Part shown: positions 1-8,652 of the stretch, in pieces
Numbering within the stretch: the first letter of the stretch is position 1
Layout: the number at the start of each line of letters is the position of its first letter
Assembly (NCBI GenBank): GCA_030682135.1
Contig: JAUXQT010000043.1
Location: forward strand, 41,473-105,472
Length of the DNA: 64,000 nucleotides
Direction of reading: 5' to 3'
Source: Nitrospirota bacterium
GTDB taxonomy: Bacteria > Nitrospirota > Nitrospiria > Nitrospirales > Nitrospiraceae
Notes under the pieces: generated by a model
The model's input: the letters and a program-made list of their open reading frames with translations, nothing else
Told to the model about the DNA's origin: nothing
Databases searched by the model: none
Made by a program: the position numbers and the translations under genes

Positions 1-1
1 C

Positions 2-1006
2 CCCTCGATCGCTGCCGGTGTCGCGCTCGTCATTTTATATGTCGTGTCGGACTTCGGCGCGGTGTCGTTGCTGCGTTATCAGACCCTCACCTATGCCGTG
101 TTCCAGCAAATGACCGGCCGGTCCGACAATACCGCGGCGAGCATCTTGAGCCTCTTACTGGTCGGGCTGGCGCTAATCTTCCTGATCACGGAACGCTGGT
201 TCCGGCAGAAGAGCCGGTTCTATCAGACCACCGGCCGTTACCGGGCTCCGCAGCGGCATCGCTATGGATGGCTCGGTACTCTTGCCGTCACCGGTTATCT
301 CGGACTAATCGTCGGCGCAGCCTTCGCACTTCCGGCTTCACTCTTAATTCAATGGAGCCTGTCGCCGGAAGCACAGGCTACCCTCGACAGCCGCTTCTTC
401 GGGTTCGTCTGGAACAGCGGTGTCTTGGCGGCCAGTGCCGCCACCGGCGGTGTCTTAATCGGCTTGCCGCTCGCCTATCTGGCGAGCCGCCGCCCGACCT
501 TCCTGAATCTGAGCTGCCTCCAAGCTGCCTATGCCGGCTATGTGCTGCCGGGACCGGTTGCCGCCCTAGCCGTCCTCGTCCTCTTTACCAAACTGGCCCC
601 GGTGTTCTATGGCTCAGTCCTGATCCTGATCGTGGCCTACGTGATCCACTTTCTCCCGGCCGGGCTCCAGTCGCTGGAGCCGGCGCTCCAGCAAATTACG
701 CCAAACCTCGAAGAGGTTGCGCGCACGCTCGGCCTTGGAATGCGTGGGACCTGGCGCCGGGTCACCCTGCCGCTCGTGCGGAACGGATTCGTCGTCGCCT
801 GGGTCTTGATGTTCCTGCAAACGATGAAGGAGCTGCCCGCAACCCTCTTGTTGCGACCGGTGGGATTCGACACCCTGGCCATTCGCGTCTGGATGGAAGC
901 GAGCGAGGAATATTTTCAACTCGCGGCCCCTTCGGCACTCTTGATCGTCGTACTGAGTCTTCCGGCATTGGCCTTGTTGGTTTCAAAAGATTGGCGCGCA
1001 GCCTAA
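2..1006 (+). CDS. ABC transporter permease, Fe3+/thiamine FbpB/ThiP type (5' truncated by window edge)
   Basis: Frame is open from position 2 (PSIAAGVALVILYVVSDFGAVSLLRYQTL...); multi-TM permease with the EEVARTLGLGMRGTWRRVTLPL EAA motif; ATPase gene follows. Confidence 0.88.
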   Translation, partial: PSIAAGVALVILYVVSDFGAVSLLRYQTLTYAVFQQMTGRSDNTAASILSLLLVGLALIFLITERWFRQKSRFYQTTGRYRAPQRHRYGWLGTLAVTGYLGLIVGAAFALPASLLIQWSLSPEAQATLDSRFFGFVWNSGVLAASAATGGVLIGLPLAYLASRRPTFLNLSCLQAAYAGYVLPGPVAALAVLVLFTKLAPVFYGSVLILIVAYVIHFLPAGLQSLEPALQQITPNLEEVARTLGLGMRGTWRRVTLPLVRNGFVVAWVLMFLQTMKELPATLLLRPVGFDTLAIRVWMEASEEYFQLAAPSALLIVVLSLPALALLVSKDWRAA

Positions 1007-1025
1007 TAGGAAGGATTGTGATTTC

Positions 1026-2150
1026 GTGATCTCAGACCATTCCACCGCACCGAATCCATCCGGGGCGAGCACCGTCCAGGGCAATCTCTTTACACCGGCC
1101 TCCTCGGTCTTGGAACTGCGCCATGTGTCCTGTTCATATGAAACCGGTCGCCCCGCAGTCCAAGAGATTTCCTTCGCGGCACGGGAGGGAGAAATTCTCT
1201 GTTTGCTCGGCCCCTCCGGCTGTGGCAAGACCACAATTCTGCGCGCGATTGCAGGCTTTGAACCGGTTCGTTCAGGCCAGATCTTCTTGTCCGGCCAACT
1301 CATGTCGTCCCCGGACGTGATGACCCCCACCGAAAACCGGCGGGTCGGCATGGTCTTTCAAGAATACGCACTGTTTCCCCACTTGCGCGTGCAGGATAAC
1401 ATCGCCTTCGGGCTCCAACAGCTCACTCGAAACATACGTGCCGCGCGGGTCCAGGAAATGCTGAGGCTCACAGGGCTGGAAGGATTCGAGCGACGCTATC
1501 CGCATGAACTCTCCGGTGGCCAGCAACAGCGGGTTGCCCTCGCTCGCGCCCTGGTCCAAAACCCCGTCGTGCTGCTGCTCGATGAGCCCTTCAGCAATCT
1601 GGACCCAGACATGGCCGGACGCATGCGCCAGGAATTACACGAGTTGCTCCGCCGGACGAAAACGACGACCGTGCTCGTCACACATGACCATGACGAGGCG
1701 TTTGCCATGGCCGATCGAATCGCCGTGCTCAACCAAGGGCGCTTGGAGCAATTCGACACCCCGGAAATGATCTACCACATGCCGGCGACGCCGTTCGTGG
1801 CCGATTTTGTCGGCCAAGCGGACTTCATTCCCGGAACCGTATCCCACGGCATGGTCCAAACCGAACTGGGAGAGTTTCCGGACACGATCGGGTGTAAAGA
1901 CGACACGACCGTCGTCGTCATGATCAGGCCGGACGACATTCATCTCGTGCCCACGGAAGGCGCCCGCGCTCGCGTCCTCTCCCGTCAATTCCGCGGCTCG
2001 GAGAATCTGTACACGGTCCGCCTCCCCTCCGGTCAAATCGTCCATAGCAGTCAGAGCTCTACGAGCGTATATCAAGCAGGTACAACCGTAGAGCTTCGTG
2101 TCTTGGCGACCCATACGGTGCTTTTTCGGCAGGAAAAATCCTCTGGCTAG
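1026..2150 (+). CDS. ABC transporter ATP-binding protein, Fe3+/polyamine (FbpC/PotA) type
   Basis: Walker A GPSGCGKTT, signature LSGGQQQRVALARAL, Walker B VVLLLDEPFSNLD, C-terminal TOBE-like region. Confidence 0.95.
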   Translation: MISDHSTAPNPSGASTVQGNLFTPASSVLELRHVSCSYETGRPAVQEISFAAREGEILCLLGPSGCGKTTILRAIAGFEPVRSGQIFLSGQLMSSPDVMTPTENRRVGMVFQEYALFPHLRVQDNIAFGLQQLTRNIRAARVQEMLRLTGLEGFERRYPHELSGGQQQRVALARALVQNPVVLLLDEPFSNLDPDMAGRMRQELHELLRRTKTTTVLVTHDHDEAFAMADRIAVLNQGRLEQFDTPEMIYHMPATPFVADFVGQADFIPGTVSHGMVQTELGEFPDTIGCKDDTTVVVMIRPDDIHLVPTEGARARVLSRQFRGSENLYTVRLPSGQIVHSSQSSTSVYQAGTTVELRVLATHTVLFRQEKSSG

Positions 2151-2280
2151 CGATTGCGGCCAGTCTGACCGAGCACCGGAAGCATTGACAGGCTTTTTCA
2201 CGATCTGGCATTGATAGATCCTCACGACTGGTCCAACCGCACCGGGCCGTGAATCACACAGAGAAAGTGAGACCTCGCGC

Positions 2281-2712
2281 ATGAATGCATTACACAACTT
2301 GGTCGATTACGGAATTATCGGCCTCTTACTGGCACTCAGCCTCTGGACCGTGGCCGTTGCGGTGGAACGGTGGCTCTTTTACCGCCGTGTCGATCTCGCG
2401 CAATACCCCACCAACCTAGGGCTGGAAATGGCGCTCACCAAACATCTGGTCATCATCGGCACGGTGGCCGCGAACGCCCCCTACATCGGCTTGCTGGGGA
2501 CCGTGCTCGGCATCATGCTTACCTTCCATACGATGGGAACCTCCGGCACCATGGCGGTCAATGCCATCATGATCGGACTCAGCCTTGCGCTCAAAGCCAC
2601 GGCGGTCGGACTGCTCGTCGCCATTCCCTGTGTCGTCATGAACAATGTACTCAGACGGAAAGTGACCGAACTCCTCGCCCAACACAAGGAACGCCATGCA
2701 ACGAGACATTGA
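2281..2712 (+). CDS. exbB: MotA/TolQ/ExbB proton channel family protein (short form)
   Basis: 143 aa; APYIGLLGTVLGIMLTFHTMG...ALKATAVGLLVAIP motif; followed by exbD and tonB. Confidence 0.93.
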   Translation: MNALHNLVDYGIIGLLLALSLWTVAVAVERWLFYRRVDLAQYPTNLGLEMALTKHLVIIGTVAANAPYIGLLGTVLGIMLTFHTMGTSGTMAVNAIMIGLSLALKATAVGLLVAIPCVVMNNVLRRKVTELLAQHKERHATRH

Positions 2713-3070
2713 TCAGATCAACGTCATCCCCCTTGTGGATGTGATGCTGGTCCTGTTGGTCATCGTGCTGACCACCGCGACCTTCATCAGCAGCGGGCAG
2801 ATTCCCGTCAATTTAGCGAAAGCGAAAGAGGTCGGCGATCGCAAAGAAACCCCGGTCGTGATCACCCTCACTGCCGACGGGGCACTGTTTCTCAACGACC
2901 ATGCCATTCCGGAGGGAGGGCTCCCCAATGCCCTGGCCACGGAACCTCGAGCGTCGGCAGTCGTGGTACGGGCAGACAAAGTCACCTTGCTCGAACGATT
3001 CGTGTCTGTGGTGGATGAAATACGGGGCCTGGGGTTTCAACAGGTCAGTCTGGAAGTCATTCGCCTGTGA
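2696..3070 (+). CDS. exbD: Biopolymer transport protein ExbD/TolR family
   Basis: INVIPLVDVMLVLLVIVLTTATFI TM segment; overlaps exbB by 17 nt. Confidence 0.93.
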   Translation: MQRDIDQINVIPLVDVMLVLLVIVLTTATFISSGQIPVNLAKAKEVGDRKETPVVITLTADGALFLNDHAIPEGGLPNALATEPRASAVVVRADKVTLLERFVSVVDEIRGLGFQQVSLEVIRL

Positions 3071-4047
3071 TCGCTGCCGAACCACATCGATCAGGGACCA
3101 GGAAAGAAGCGCACAGTCTTGGATGGCTCGTCTCCATCCTCTTGCACGGTGCCGTGGCGCTCATCGCGCTTATACTGGTGACACAGGCCCAACTCTCGCC
3201 CCAGGACGACCCCTTCAAGTGGAACGTCGCCATGGTGTCGCCGACACAACCGGTGACCGCCACAACATCGCCCCCCCATCAATCCACAGCTCCATCAGTT
3301 TCACCTCCACCCCCTACTCCCGCCTCGCCCCTGCAGCAGAATGTCCCAACACAACCCCTCGCAGCACCTCAGCCCCTTGCGCAACAGACGACTCCATCGA
3401 TTGCTGAGCGAACGGCCGTCACTCCAATGGTTGCAGATCCTCCCGCACCAATGCCACTCGAACCGGCGACGCCCTCACAGTCAGTTGCTCATACGGCACG
3501 ACCAGTCGAGCCCATCAGACATGAGGCTGTGGTGCCGAAAACTCCAGAAGCTTCACCGATTCAGAAACCAGCCGAGGAACCGCCAACCGTACCAGTACCA
3601 TCCGATACACATGCAGCGCCATCGCCCCCACCCGCCACTCCCGTTTCACCACCGACCCAGGCTGCCACACATTCCCCGATACCAGCGCCTCTGACTGACG
3701 CAGCGCCAACGCAGACTGCCGCCAGCGCTCAGGCACCGGCGAACGCACCGATAAAGCGCGACTATGGCTGGCTTTCTGAAACAATTTTACGGCGGGTAGA
3801 AGAGCTGAAGCGTTATCCTGCCTCAGCCAGGGCGGAGCGAGCTGAAGGAAAAGTCGTGGTGAAAGCCGTGATCAACGAAGACGGAAGCATCGGCGAGATG
3901 GAAGTCTTTCAGAGCTCCGGGCATCCCGTTCTCGACAAGGCCGCGATGGACACCATGAAACAGGCAGCACCTTTTCACTTGCCTCACCCATTGGGCCAAC
4001 CGCGCATGACCATCAAGATTCCGATGAGTTATCGATTGGATCGGTAG
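3067..4047 (+). CDS. tonB: TonB family energy transducer
   Basis: N-terminal TM, long Pro-rich linker, C-terminal YPASARAERAEGKVVVKAVINEDGSIGEMEVFQSSGHPVLDKAA TonB domain. Confidence 0.93.
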   Translation: MIAAEPHRSGTRKEAHSLGWLVSILLHGAVALIALILVTQAQLSPQDDPFKWNVAMVSPTQPVTATTSPPHQSTAPSVSPPPPTPASPLQQNVPTQPLAAPQPLAQQTTPSIAERTAVTPMVADPPAPMPLEPATPSQSVAHTARPVEPIRHEAVVPKTPEASPIQKPAEEPPTVPVPSDTHAAPSPPPATPVSPPTQAATHSPIPAPLTDAAPTQTAASAQAPANAPIKRDYGWLSETILRRVEELKRYPASARAERAEGKVVVKAVINEDGSIGEMEVFQSSGHPVLDKAAMDTMKQAAPFHLPHPLGQPRMTIKIPMSYRLDR

Positions 4048-4079
4048 ACCAAACAGGGAACGGGAAGCACCCTGCCCAT

Positions 4080-4388
4080 TCAACAATCCCGCTGAAGCCA
4101 GTCTCTCAGAATCCCTTCTCGATCGAATATCAGCACATAGGCGCGGCAAAAGGATGAGCGGGCCGTACCAGCGTAGCCGGAGTTGGCGCTCCCGCGGTCA
4201 AAATACGTCCAGACTACGTGATGATCCAGCCGCTCCTCAACCTTATGGGGGGAGCCATACCGCTTCGCCACCCGCTCAGCCGTAGCTTCGTTGATGCGAT
4301 CTTTGAAATAGTGGGTTTCGATCTCCGAACAGGCGCCGACTGCCCCTAAGACACAGAGAAGCAGAAGTTGTTGAACGGTCCGCATCAT
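4080..4388 (-). CDS. Hypothetical lipoprotein
   Basis: MMRTVQQLLLLCVLGAVGACSE lipobox; overlaps the apbE stop. Confidence 0.65.
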   Translation of the reverse strand: MMRTVQQLLLLCVLGAVGACSEIETHYFKDRINEATAERVAKRYGSPHKVEERLDHHVVWTYFDRGSANSGYAGTARSSFCRAYVLIFDREGILRDWLQRDC

Positions 4389-5437
4389 TGGCCTTGCCCT
4401 CTGCCATCCGATTGCCCTGGAAACCGAACCCGGTTATGTAACCCTGATGACAGAAACAGGCGACCATCAGCATCCACGATAATGGCTTCAACATCCGGCA
4501 ACCGTTCAATGAGCTCCATGCCCCGCTCCGGCCCCATCACGAAAATGCCCGTATCGAGTCCATCCGCCCAGACCCCTTCTTTGGCGATCACCGTCACACT
4601 TTGGCAGCCCCGGGCCGGCTGAAGCGTATTCGGATCCAGGATGTGATGATACCGGACCCCGTCACGCTCGAAAAATCGTTCATAGTCGCCCGCCGTTGAA
4701 ATCGCTTCATCTTCCAAGTCGATATAAACAAGAACGGCGCCCTCTTTGCGAGGATGTTGAATGCCGACGGGAAACGTTCTTCCACCCGGCAGCTGTCCGA
4801 ATGTTTTGATATCCCCCGAGAGCGCCACCACTCCCGCCAATGCCCCAGCCTGCTTCATCGCTATGACCGCGTGATCCGCGGCATAACCCTTTCCGATTCC
4901 GCCGACATCGATCCGCATGCCCGGTTTTTCAAGATAGAGAGTCTGTTCGTGCAGATCGGTCCGAACTGCCTGCAGATCCACCAAAGGACGGAGGGCATTC
5001 AACTCCGTCTCTGTCGGTATCCGTTGACCTTCGGTCACACGCCACGCATCGACGGCCGGACCGATGGCAATATTGAATCCACCACCTGTTATGCCTGCTG
5101 CCTGCTTCGCACGCTGGACGACCGTCCAGGTCTCAAGACTCACCGGAACAGGCTTGATTCCTGCCGAATCATTCACGCGAGAAAGTTCGCTGCTTGGAAT
5201 CCAGGTGCTCAGAAGTTGCTCAAGCCGCTTCACTTCTTGGAAACCCGCATTGATTGCGCTGTGGGCAACCAGATCTGTGGGTGCCACAGCCGTAATCGAC
5301 ACGAGCGTTCCCATATGGATCTGCGACCGCTTCACCACCACGGAAGGAGAACCAGGCGACAGCCCGACGCACCCTGATTCCATTATCAGGACGAGACTGA
5401 GGCAGCAAGAGGACACAATTGTTCGAACCATCGACAT
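4385..5437 (-). CDS. apbE: FAD:protein FMN transferase (ApbE family lipoprotein)
   Basis: Translation has MGTLVSITAV, DVGGIGKGYAADHA, TAGDYERFF, HHILDPNTLQPA, DGLDTGIFVMG. Start at 5437 (MSMVRTIVSS) chosen over the 5515 ORF start because of AAGGAGG six nt upstream and a lipoprotein signal. Confidence 0.93.
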   Translation of the reverse strand: MSMVRTIVSSCCLSLVLIMESGCVGLSPGSPSVVVKRSQIHMGTLVSITAVAPTDLVAHSAINAGFQEVKRLEQLLSTWIPSSELSRVNDSAGIKPVPVSLETWTVVQRAKQAAGITGGGFNIAIGPAVDAWRVTEGQRIPTETELNALRPLVDLQAVRTDLHEQTLYLEKPGMRIDVGGIGKGYAADHAVIAMKQAGALAGVVALSGDIKTFGQLPGGRTFPVGIQHPRKEGAVLVYIDLEDEAISTAGDYERFFERDGVRYHHILDPNTLQPARGCQSVTVIAKEGVWADGLDTGIFVMGPERGMELIERLPDVEAIIVDADGRLFLSSGLHNRVRFPGQSDGRGQGQ

Positions 5438-5598
5438 GAGCTGCCTCCTTCCAAATCCTGAGCCAGCCAACGAGCAACGAGAGCTCCGACTCACCCGATA
5501 AATCGCAAGGGCCACTGAGCCATCATGGCAGAATTATAGGCAATCTCCCGCAGGAAAGCATGCGTTTCACCCTTCCAAAAATCGTGCGCCCACCCCTC

Positions 5599-5650
5599 TT
5601 GACAATCGAGCCCCCATCAGGATATTAATAATCGTTCTCAATTTCATTTA
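5599..5650 (+). promoter_or_regulatory. Putative sigma70 promoter overlapped by a Fur-box-like AT-rich dyad
   Basis: TTGACA (5599-5604), about 17-18 nt spacer, ATATTA/TATTAA, then GATATTAATAATCGTTCTCAATTT, which resembles GATAATGATAATCATTATC. Confidence 0.6.
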
Positions 5651-5668
5651 GATCGATTGGCACGCACA

Positions 5669-5860
5669 ATGATCACAACAAACGCTCCTGCATCACAGAC
5701 CCATCATAGCGACGAAACACGCTGCGAGTGCGGACAGCTCATGGCCAAGGTACGGGGGCAAGGCCTCGAGTTGAAATGCAAACGTTGCAAACGGATTGTC
5801 GTCATCCCCTTCACGTCCATTGAAGGATGGACGGATCTCACGTCTCGCAATGCGTCATGA
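5669..5860 (+). CDS. Com-like small zinc-ribbon protein
   Basis: RCECGQLMAKVRGQGLELKCKRCKRIVVIPF, CxC...CxxC pattern similar to Mu Com; ATG at 5669 preferred over TTG at 5657. Confidence 0.7.
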   Translation: MITTNAPASQTHHSDETRCECGQLMAKVRGQGLELKCKRCKRIVVIPFTSIEGWTDLTSRNAS

Positions 5861-5982
5861 TCATGAAAGGAGGCTATCACGCATCTCTCGTGCGAGCAGT
5901 CACTATGGAACATCAACACGACCAGAGACCGCCGAGTCCCGAGTCAGACCACAACCCTACTCACCGTGGAGGATACCGATGA
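5857..5982 (+). CDS. Putative His-rich small ORF (41 aa), not in supplied track
   Basis: MIMKGGYHASLVRAVTMEHQHDQRPPSPESDHNPTHRGGYR; ATGA overlap with the Com-like stop (5857-5860) and with the porin start (5979-5982). Confidence 0.4.
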   Translation: MIMKGGYHASLVRAVTMEHQHDQRPPSPESDHNPTHRGGYR

Positions 5983-7442
5983 AGATCCGGTCAATCCTCG
6001 GGGCTCTTATCATCGCCAGCTTGCCGGTCATGCCGGCGTTGGCAGAGAACATGACCCCGGAGGACATTAAGAAGCTCGTCGACGAAGCCGTCAGCAAACG
6101 GATGCAGGAACATGAACGCCGGGAAAGCCCCATGGAACGAGCCATGGAAAAGAAAGAGGGTCAGCCAGGTGCCGTCCAATACCCCACCGCGACCGGACCC
6201 ATGACCGATATCAGGGTCGAGCGGAAGGGAGAAGAAAAGGTCGCCCTCGGCTTCGGTTCAACCGGGTCAGGAAAACTGATCTATGCCAAGCCCTTCTTGA
6301 GTGCCCCGAAGGCCACCGTCGGTGGCTACGCCGACGTCATGTACAACAACCTATCGCGTCAGAACCTGGACAACCCCAGCCGGAACTCCTTCGGTCAGCA
6401 GAGGTTGGTGCCCTTTATCTATGCGGACATCACCGACCATATCAAGTTCGCTACGGAAATCGAGATCGAACGGGGTGGAGTCAACGCACCCCAGGGCACT
6501 GACGGCTCAATGCAGATCGAGTTCGCGCAAATCGACTACCTGGTCCATGAGGCTGTCAATCTCCGTGCCGGTATCCTCTTGATGCCGGTGGGCAAATTCA
6601 ATTTGCTGCACGATTCACCATTGAACGACCTCGTAGATCGGCCGATGGTTTCGAGGATTGTCATCCCCAGCACCTGGTTTGAATCGGGCGCCGGCATCTA
6701 CGGCACCCTCTACCCGTCATCCCAATCCAAACTGGACTATGAAGTCTATGCGGTCAACGGCATGAGCCAAACCGCTGGCGCTATTACCGACGCGGGAGTG
6801 CGAGGCGCGCGGGGCAGCGTTTCCCGCGATCGCGACGACAACAAGGCCGTCGTCGGCCGCCTTGCCTTCAGCCCCATGCTCGGGATTGAAGTGGCAGGAT
6901 CCGGTTATCATGGTGCATACAAGCCCTCCGCTGGGGCCATCGGGACCGGGCGCATCAGCATCTTCGCGCTCGACTGGACTCTCCAAAAAGGGCCGTTCGA
7001 AATCATCGGTGAGTCCGCCTGGTCAAGAATCAGCAACAACAACGCAACCGGTACCGCCGGGAGCGGGATCGGGCCAGCCGGCATGCAGGGCTACTACATT
7101 CAAGGAAACTACCATTTCATGCCGGACTTCCTGAAGAAGTGGGCGCCCAGCCATTTCTCAGATGCCTCAACCTTCACGGCGGTTGTGCGCTGGGAACATG
7201 TCGATACCGACACCGACGATCGTACTCGGAACGCGCCGAATACTTTAGGCAATCGGCGGGAACTCGAACGGTTGACGCTCGGAATGAATTTTCGACCGAT
7301 CGAAGACACCGTGTTCAAGTTCGACTGGCAATTTAATACTCAGAAGAATGCAACCGGCCTAGTCAACGCTGGAGACCTTGGCAGCGCAAATAGTCCGATG
7401 AATGGAAACGGATTCTTAATTCAAGCAGCGACATACTTCTAG
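5979..7442 (+). CDS. Outer-membrane porin-like beta-barrel protein
   Basis: Signal peptide MKIRSILGALIIASLPVMPALA, short coiled-coil-like N-terminus, YADVMYNNL..., terminal aromatic NGFLIQAATYF; start set at 5979 with SD GGAGG. Confidence 0.85.
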   Translation: MKIRSILGALIIASLPVMPALAENMTPEDIKKLVDEAVSKRMQEHERRESPMERAMEKKEGQPGAVQYPTATGPMTDIRVERKGEEKVALGFGSTGSGKLIYAKPFLSAPKATVGGYADVMYNNLSRQNLDNPSRNSFGQQRLVPFIYADITDHIKFATEIEIERGGVNAPQGTDGSMQIEFAQIDYLVHEAVNLRAGILLMPVGKFNLLHDSPLNDLVDRPMVSRIVIPSTWFESGAGIYGTLYPSSQSKLDYEVYAVNGMSQTAGAITDAGVRGARGSVSRDRDDNKAVVGRLAFSPMLGIEVAGSGYHGAYKPSAGAIGTGRISIFALDWTLQKGPFEIIGESAWSRISNNNATGTAGSGIGPAGMQGYYIQGNYHFMPDFLKKWAPSHFSDASTFTAVVRWEHVDTDTDDRTRNAPNTLGNRRELERLTLGMNFRPIEDTVFKFDWQFNTQKNATGLVNAGDLGSANSPMNGNGFLIQAATYF

Positions 7443-7450
7443 GTATCATG

Positions 7451-7481
7451 GGTGCTCCCCACCATCCTGGTGGGGAGCACC
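7451..7481 (+). other. Perfect 14-bp stem-loop in intergenic region (no T-tract)
   Basis: GGTGCTCCCCACCA-TCC-TGGTGGGGAGCACC between porin and lipoprotein genes. Confidence 0.85.
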
Positions 7482-7501
7482 GGACAGGGATTGAGGTTTT
7501 C

Positions 7502-7957
7502 ATGTATTGTACTCGGCTCAGCCTCTTCGTGATGGCCGGTTTCCTGACAGCATGCGCCTCCATGGGCGACATGCAGCAGCGATTTGCCGTCTGCAGTTAC
7601 GACCATGCCTGGGAGGCGGCCCTTGAGGCCGTGAAAGATCGTGCGATCAACACGAAGGATAAGGATGGCGGCCTCATCGTCACCGGCTGGCTGGAAATTC
7701 CGATGCCGGGACGGACCTTTGGTGCCCTCCAACGCGACGTGGGGGATAGCAAAGATCGGTCCCGTATTACGCTTTCGGTCAAACGGCTCGACGACGTCAC
7801 GAAGATCAGCTTCGTTGAAGAGCGGCAACGGTGGGCGTTCCGGGGCGGCTCTCGTCTCTTTGGCTGGGCCTCGACGGACCCTTCCGACGACGTCATGCGT
7901 GACATCCAAAGCCGCCTGGATACCAAACTCAAGGAGCACGGATGTTCACTAACCTGA
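7502..7957 (+). CDS. Hypothetical lipoprotein
   Basis: MYCTRLSLFVMAGFLTACAS lipobox; start 7502 rather than 7448, which lies inside the hairpin region. Confidence 0.75.
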   Translation: MYCTRLSLFVMAGFLTACASMGDMQQRFAVCSYDHAWEAALEAVKDRAINTKDKDGGLIVTGWLEIPMPGRTFGALQRDVGDSKDRSRITLSVKRLDDVTKISFVEERQRWAFRGGSRLFGWASTDPSDDVMRDIQSRLDTKLKEHGCSLT

Positions 7958-8628
7958 GTGCGTACCGCACCATCACAATAGTGGTCTTGGTTATAGCCTC
8001 AACACTGCCGGCCCTGGCCGGTGAGAAAATCTGGGACAGCGAATTGCGCAGATACGTCACAGAAGAAGACTTTAAATACGAAGAGTTCATGACGGAAGAA
8101 GAAGCACTGAAGGCCGTCATGCCAAAGTCTCAGCACGTTCGCAAGGAATTGATCCGGCTCACCGCCGAGAAAAAGGAACTGATCGAACAGCGGATTGGAT
8201 GGAAGTTTCCTGAGGATTCGTTCGAACTCTACATCGGTCAAACCGGCGACAAGATCGACGGCTACGCCATGGTTCACAATACCATCGGCAAATATAAGCC
8301 CATGACCTACATGGTCGGGGTCGATGCCAAGGGTACCTGCACCGATGTGGAACTCCTCGTATTTCGGGACGCCAAAGGCAGTGAAGTTAGAACAAAGCGT
8401 TTCAACGCTCAGTACGACGGCAAAACGGTGACGGATCCGATTCGAATCAATAAGGACATCATCAACATCAGCGGAGCGACCATGTCCGTTCGCTCCATGA
8501 GCGCCGGCGTCAAACGAGTCCTCGTCCTCGTGGATGAGTTTTATTTGAAACCGGCAGGGTTGGGCAGCGATACGGTCGCAACCCGCAAGAGCGACAAAGG
8601 CTTTTTCACTTCAATATTCGGCAACTAA
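7942..8628 (+). CDS. FMN-binding domain protein with predicted covalent flavinylation motif
   Basis: Signal-like N-terminus; YVTEEDFKYEEF...; INISGATMSVRSMSAGVKRVLVL contains SGATxS (8470-8487), the ApbE target pattern. Confidence 0.85.
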   Translation: MFTNLSAYRTITIVVLVIASTLPALAGEKIWDSELRRYVTEEDFKYEEFMTEEEALKAVMPKSQHVRKELIRLTAEKKELIEQRIGWKFPEDSFELYIGQTGDKIDGYAMVHNTIGKYKPMTYMVGVDAKGTCTDVELLVFRDAKGSEVRTKRFNAQYDGKTVTDPIRINKDIINISGATMSVRSMSAGVKRVLVLVDEFYLKPAGLGSDTVATRKSDKGFFTSIFGN

Positions 8629-8652
8629 GAAAAGAGGACCGCGCGTCCCACT

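Noticed and set aside
2185-2215. Possible promoter TTGACA upstream of exbB
   Set aside because: The -35 is good but no convincing -10 at proper spacing; left unannotated
5669-5860. Com-like gene as evidence of a prophage
   Set aside because: No mom, terminase, capsid, integrase or other phage genes nearby
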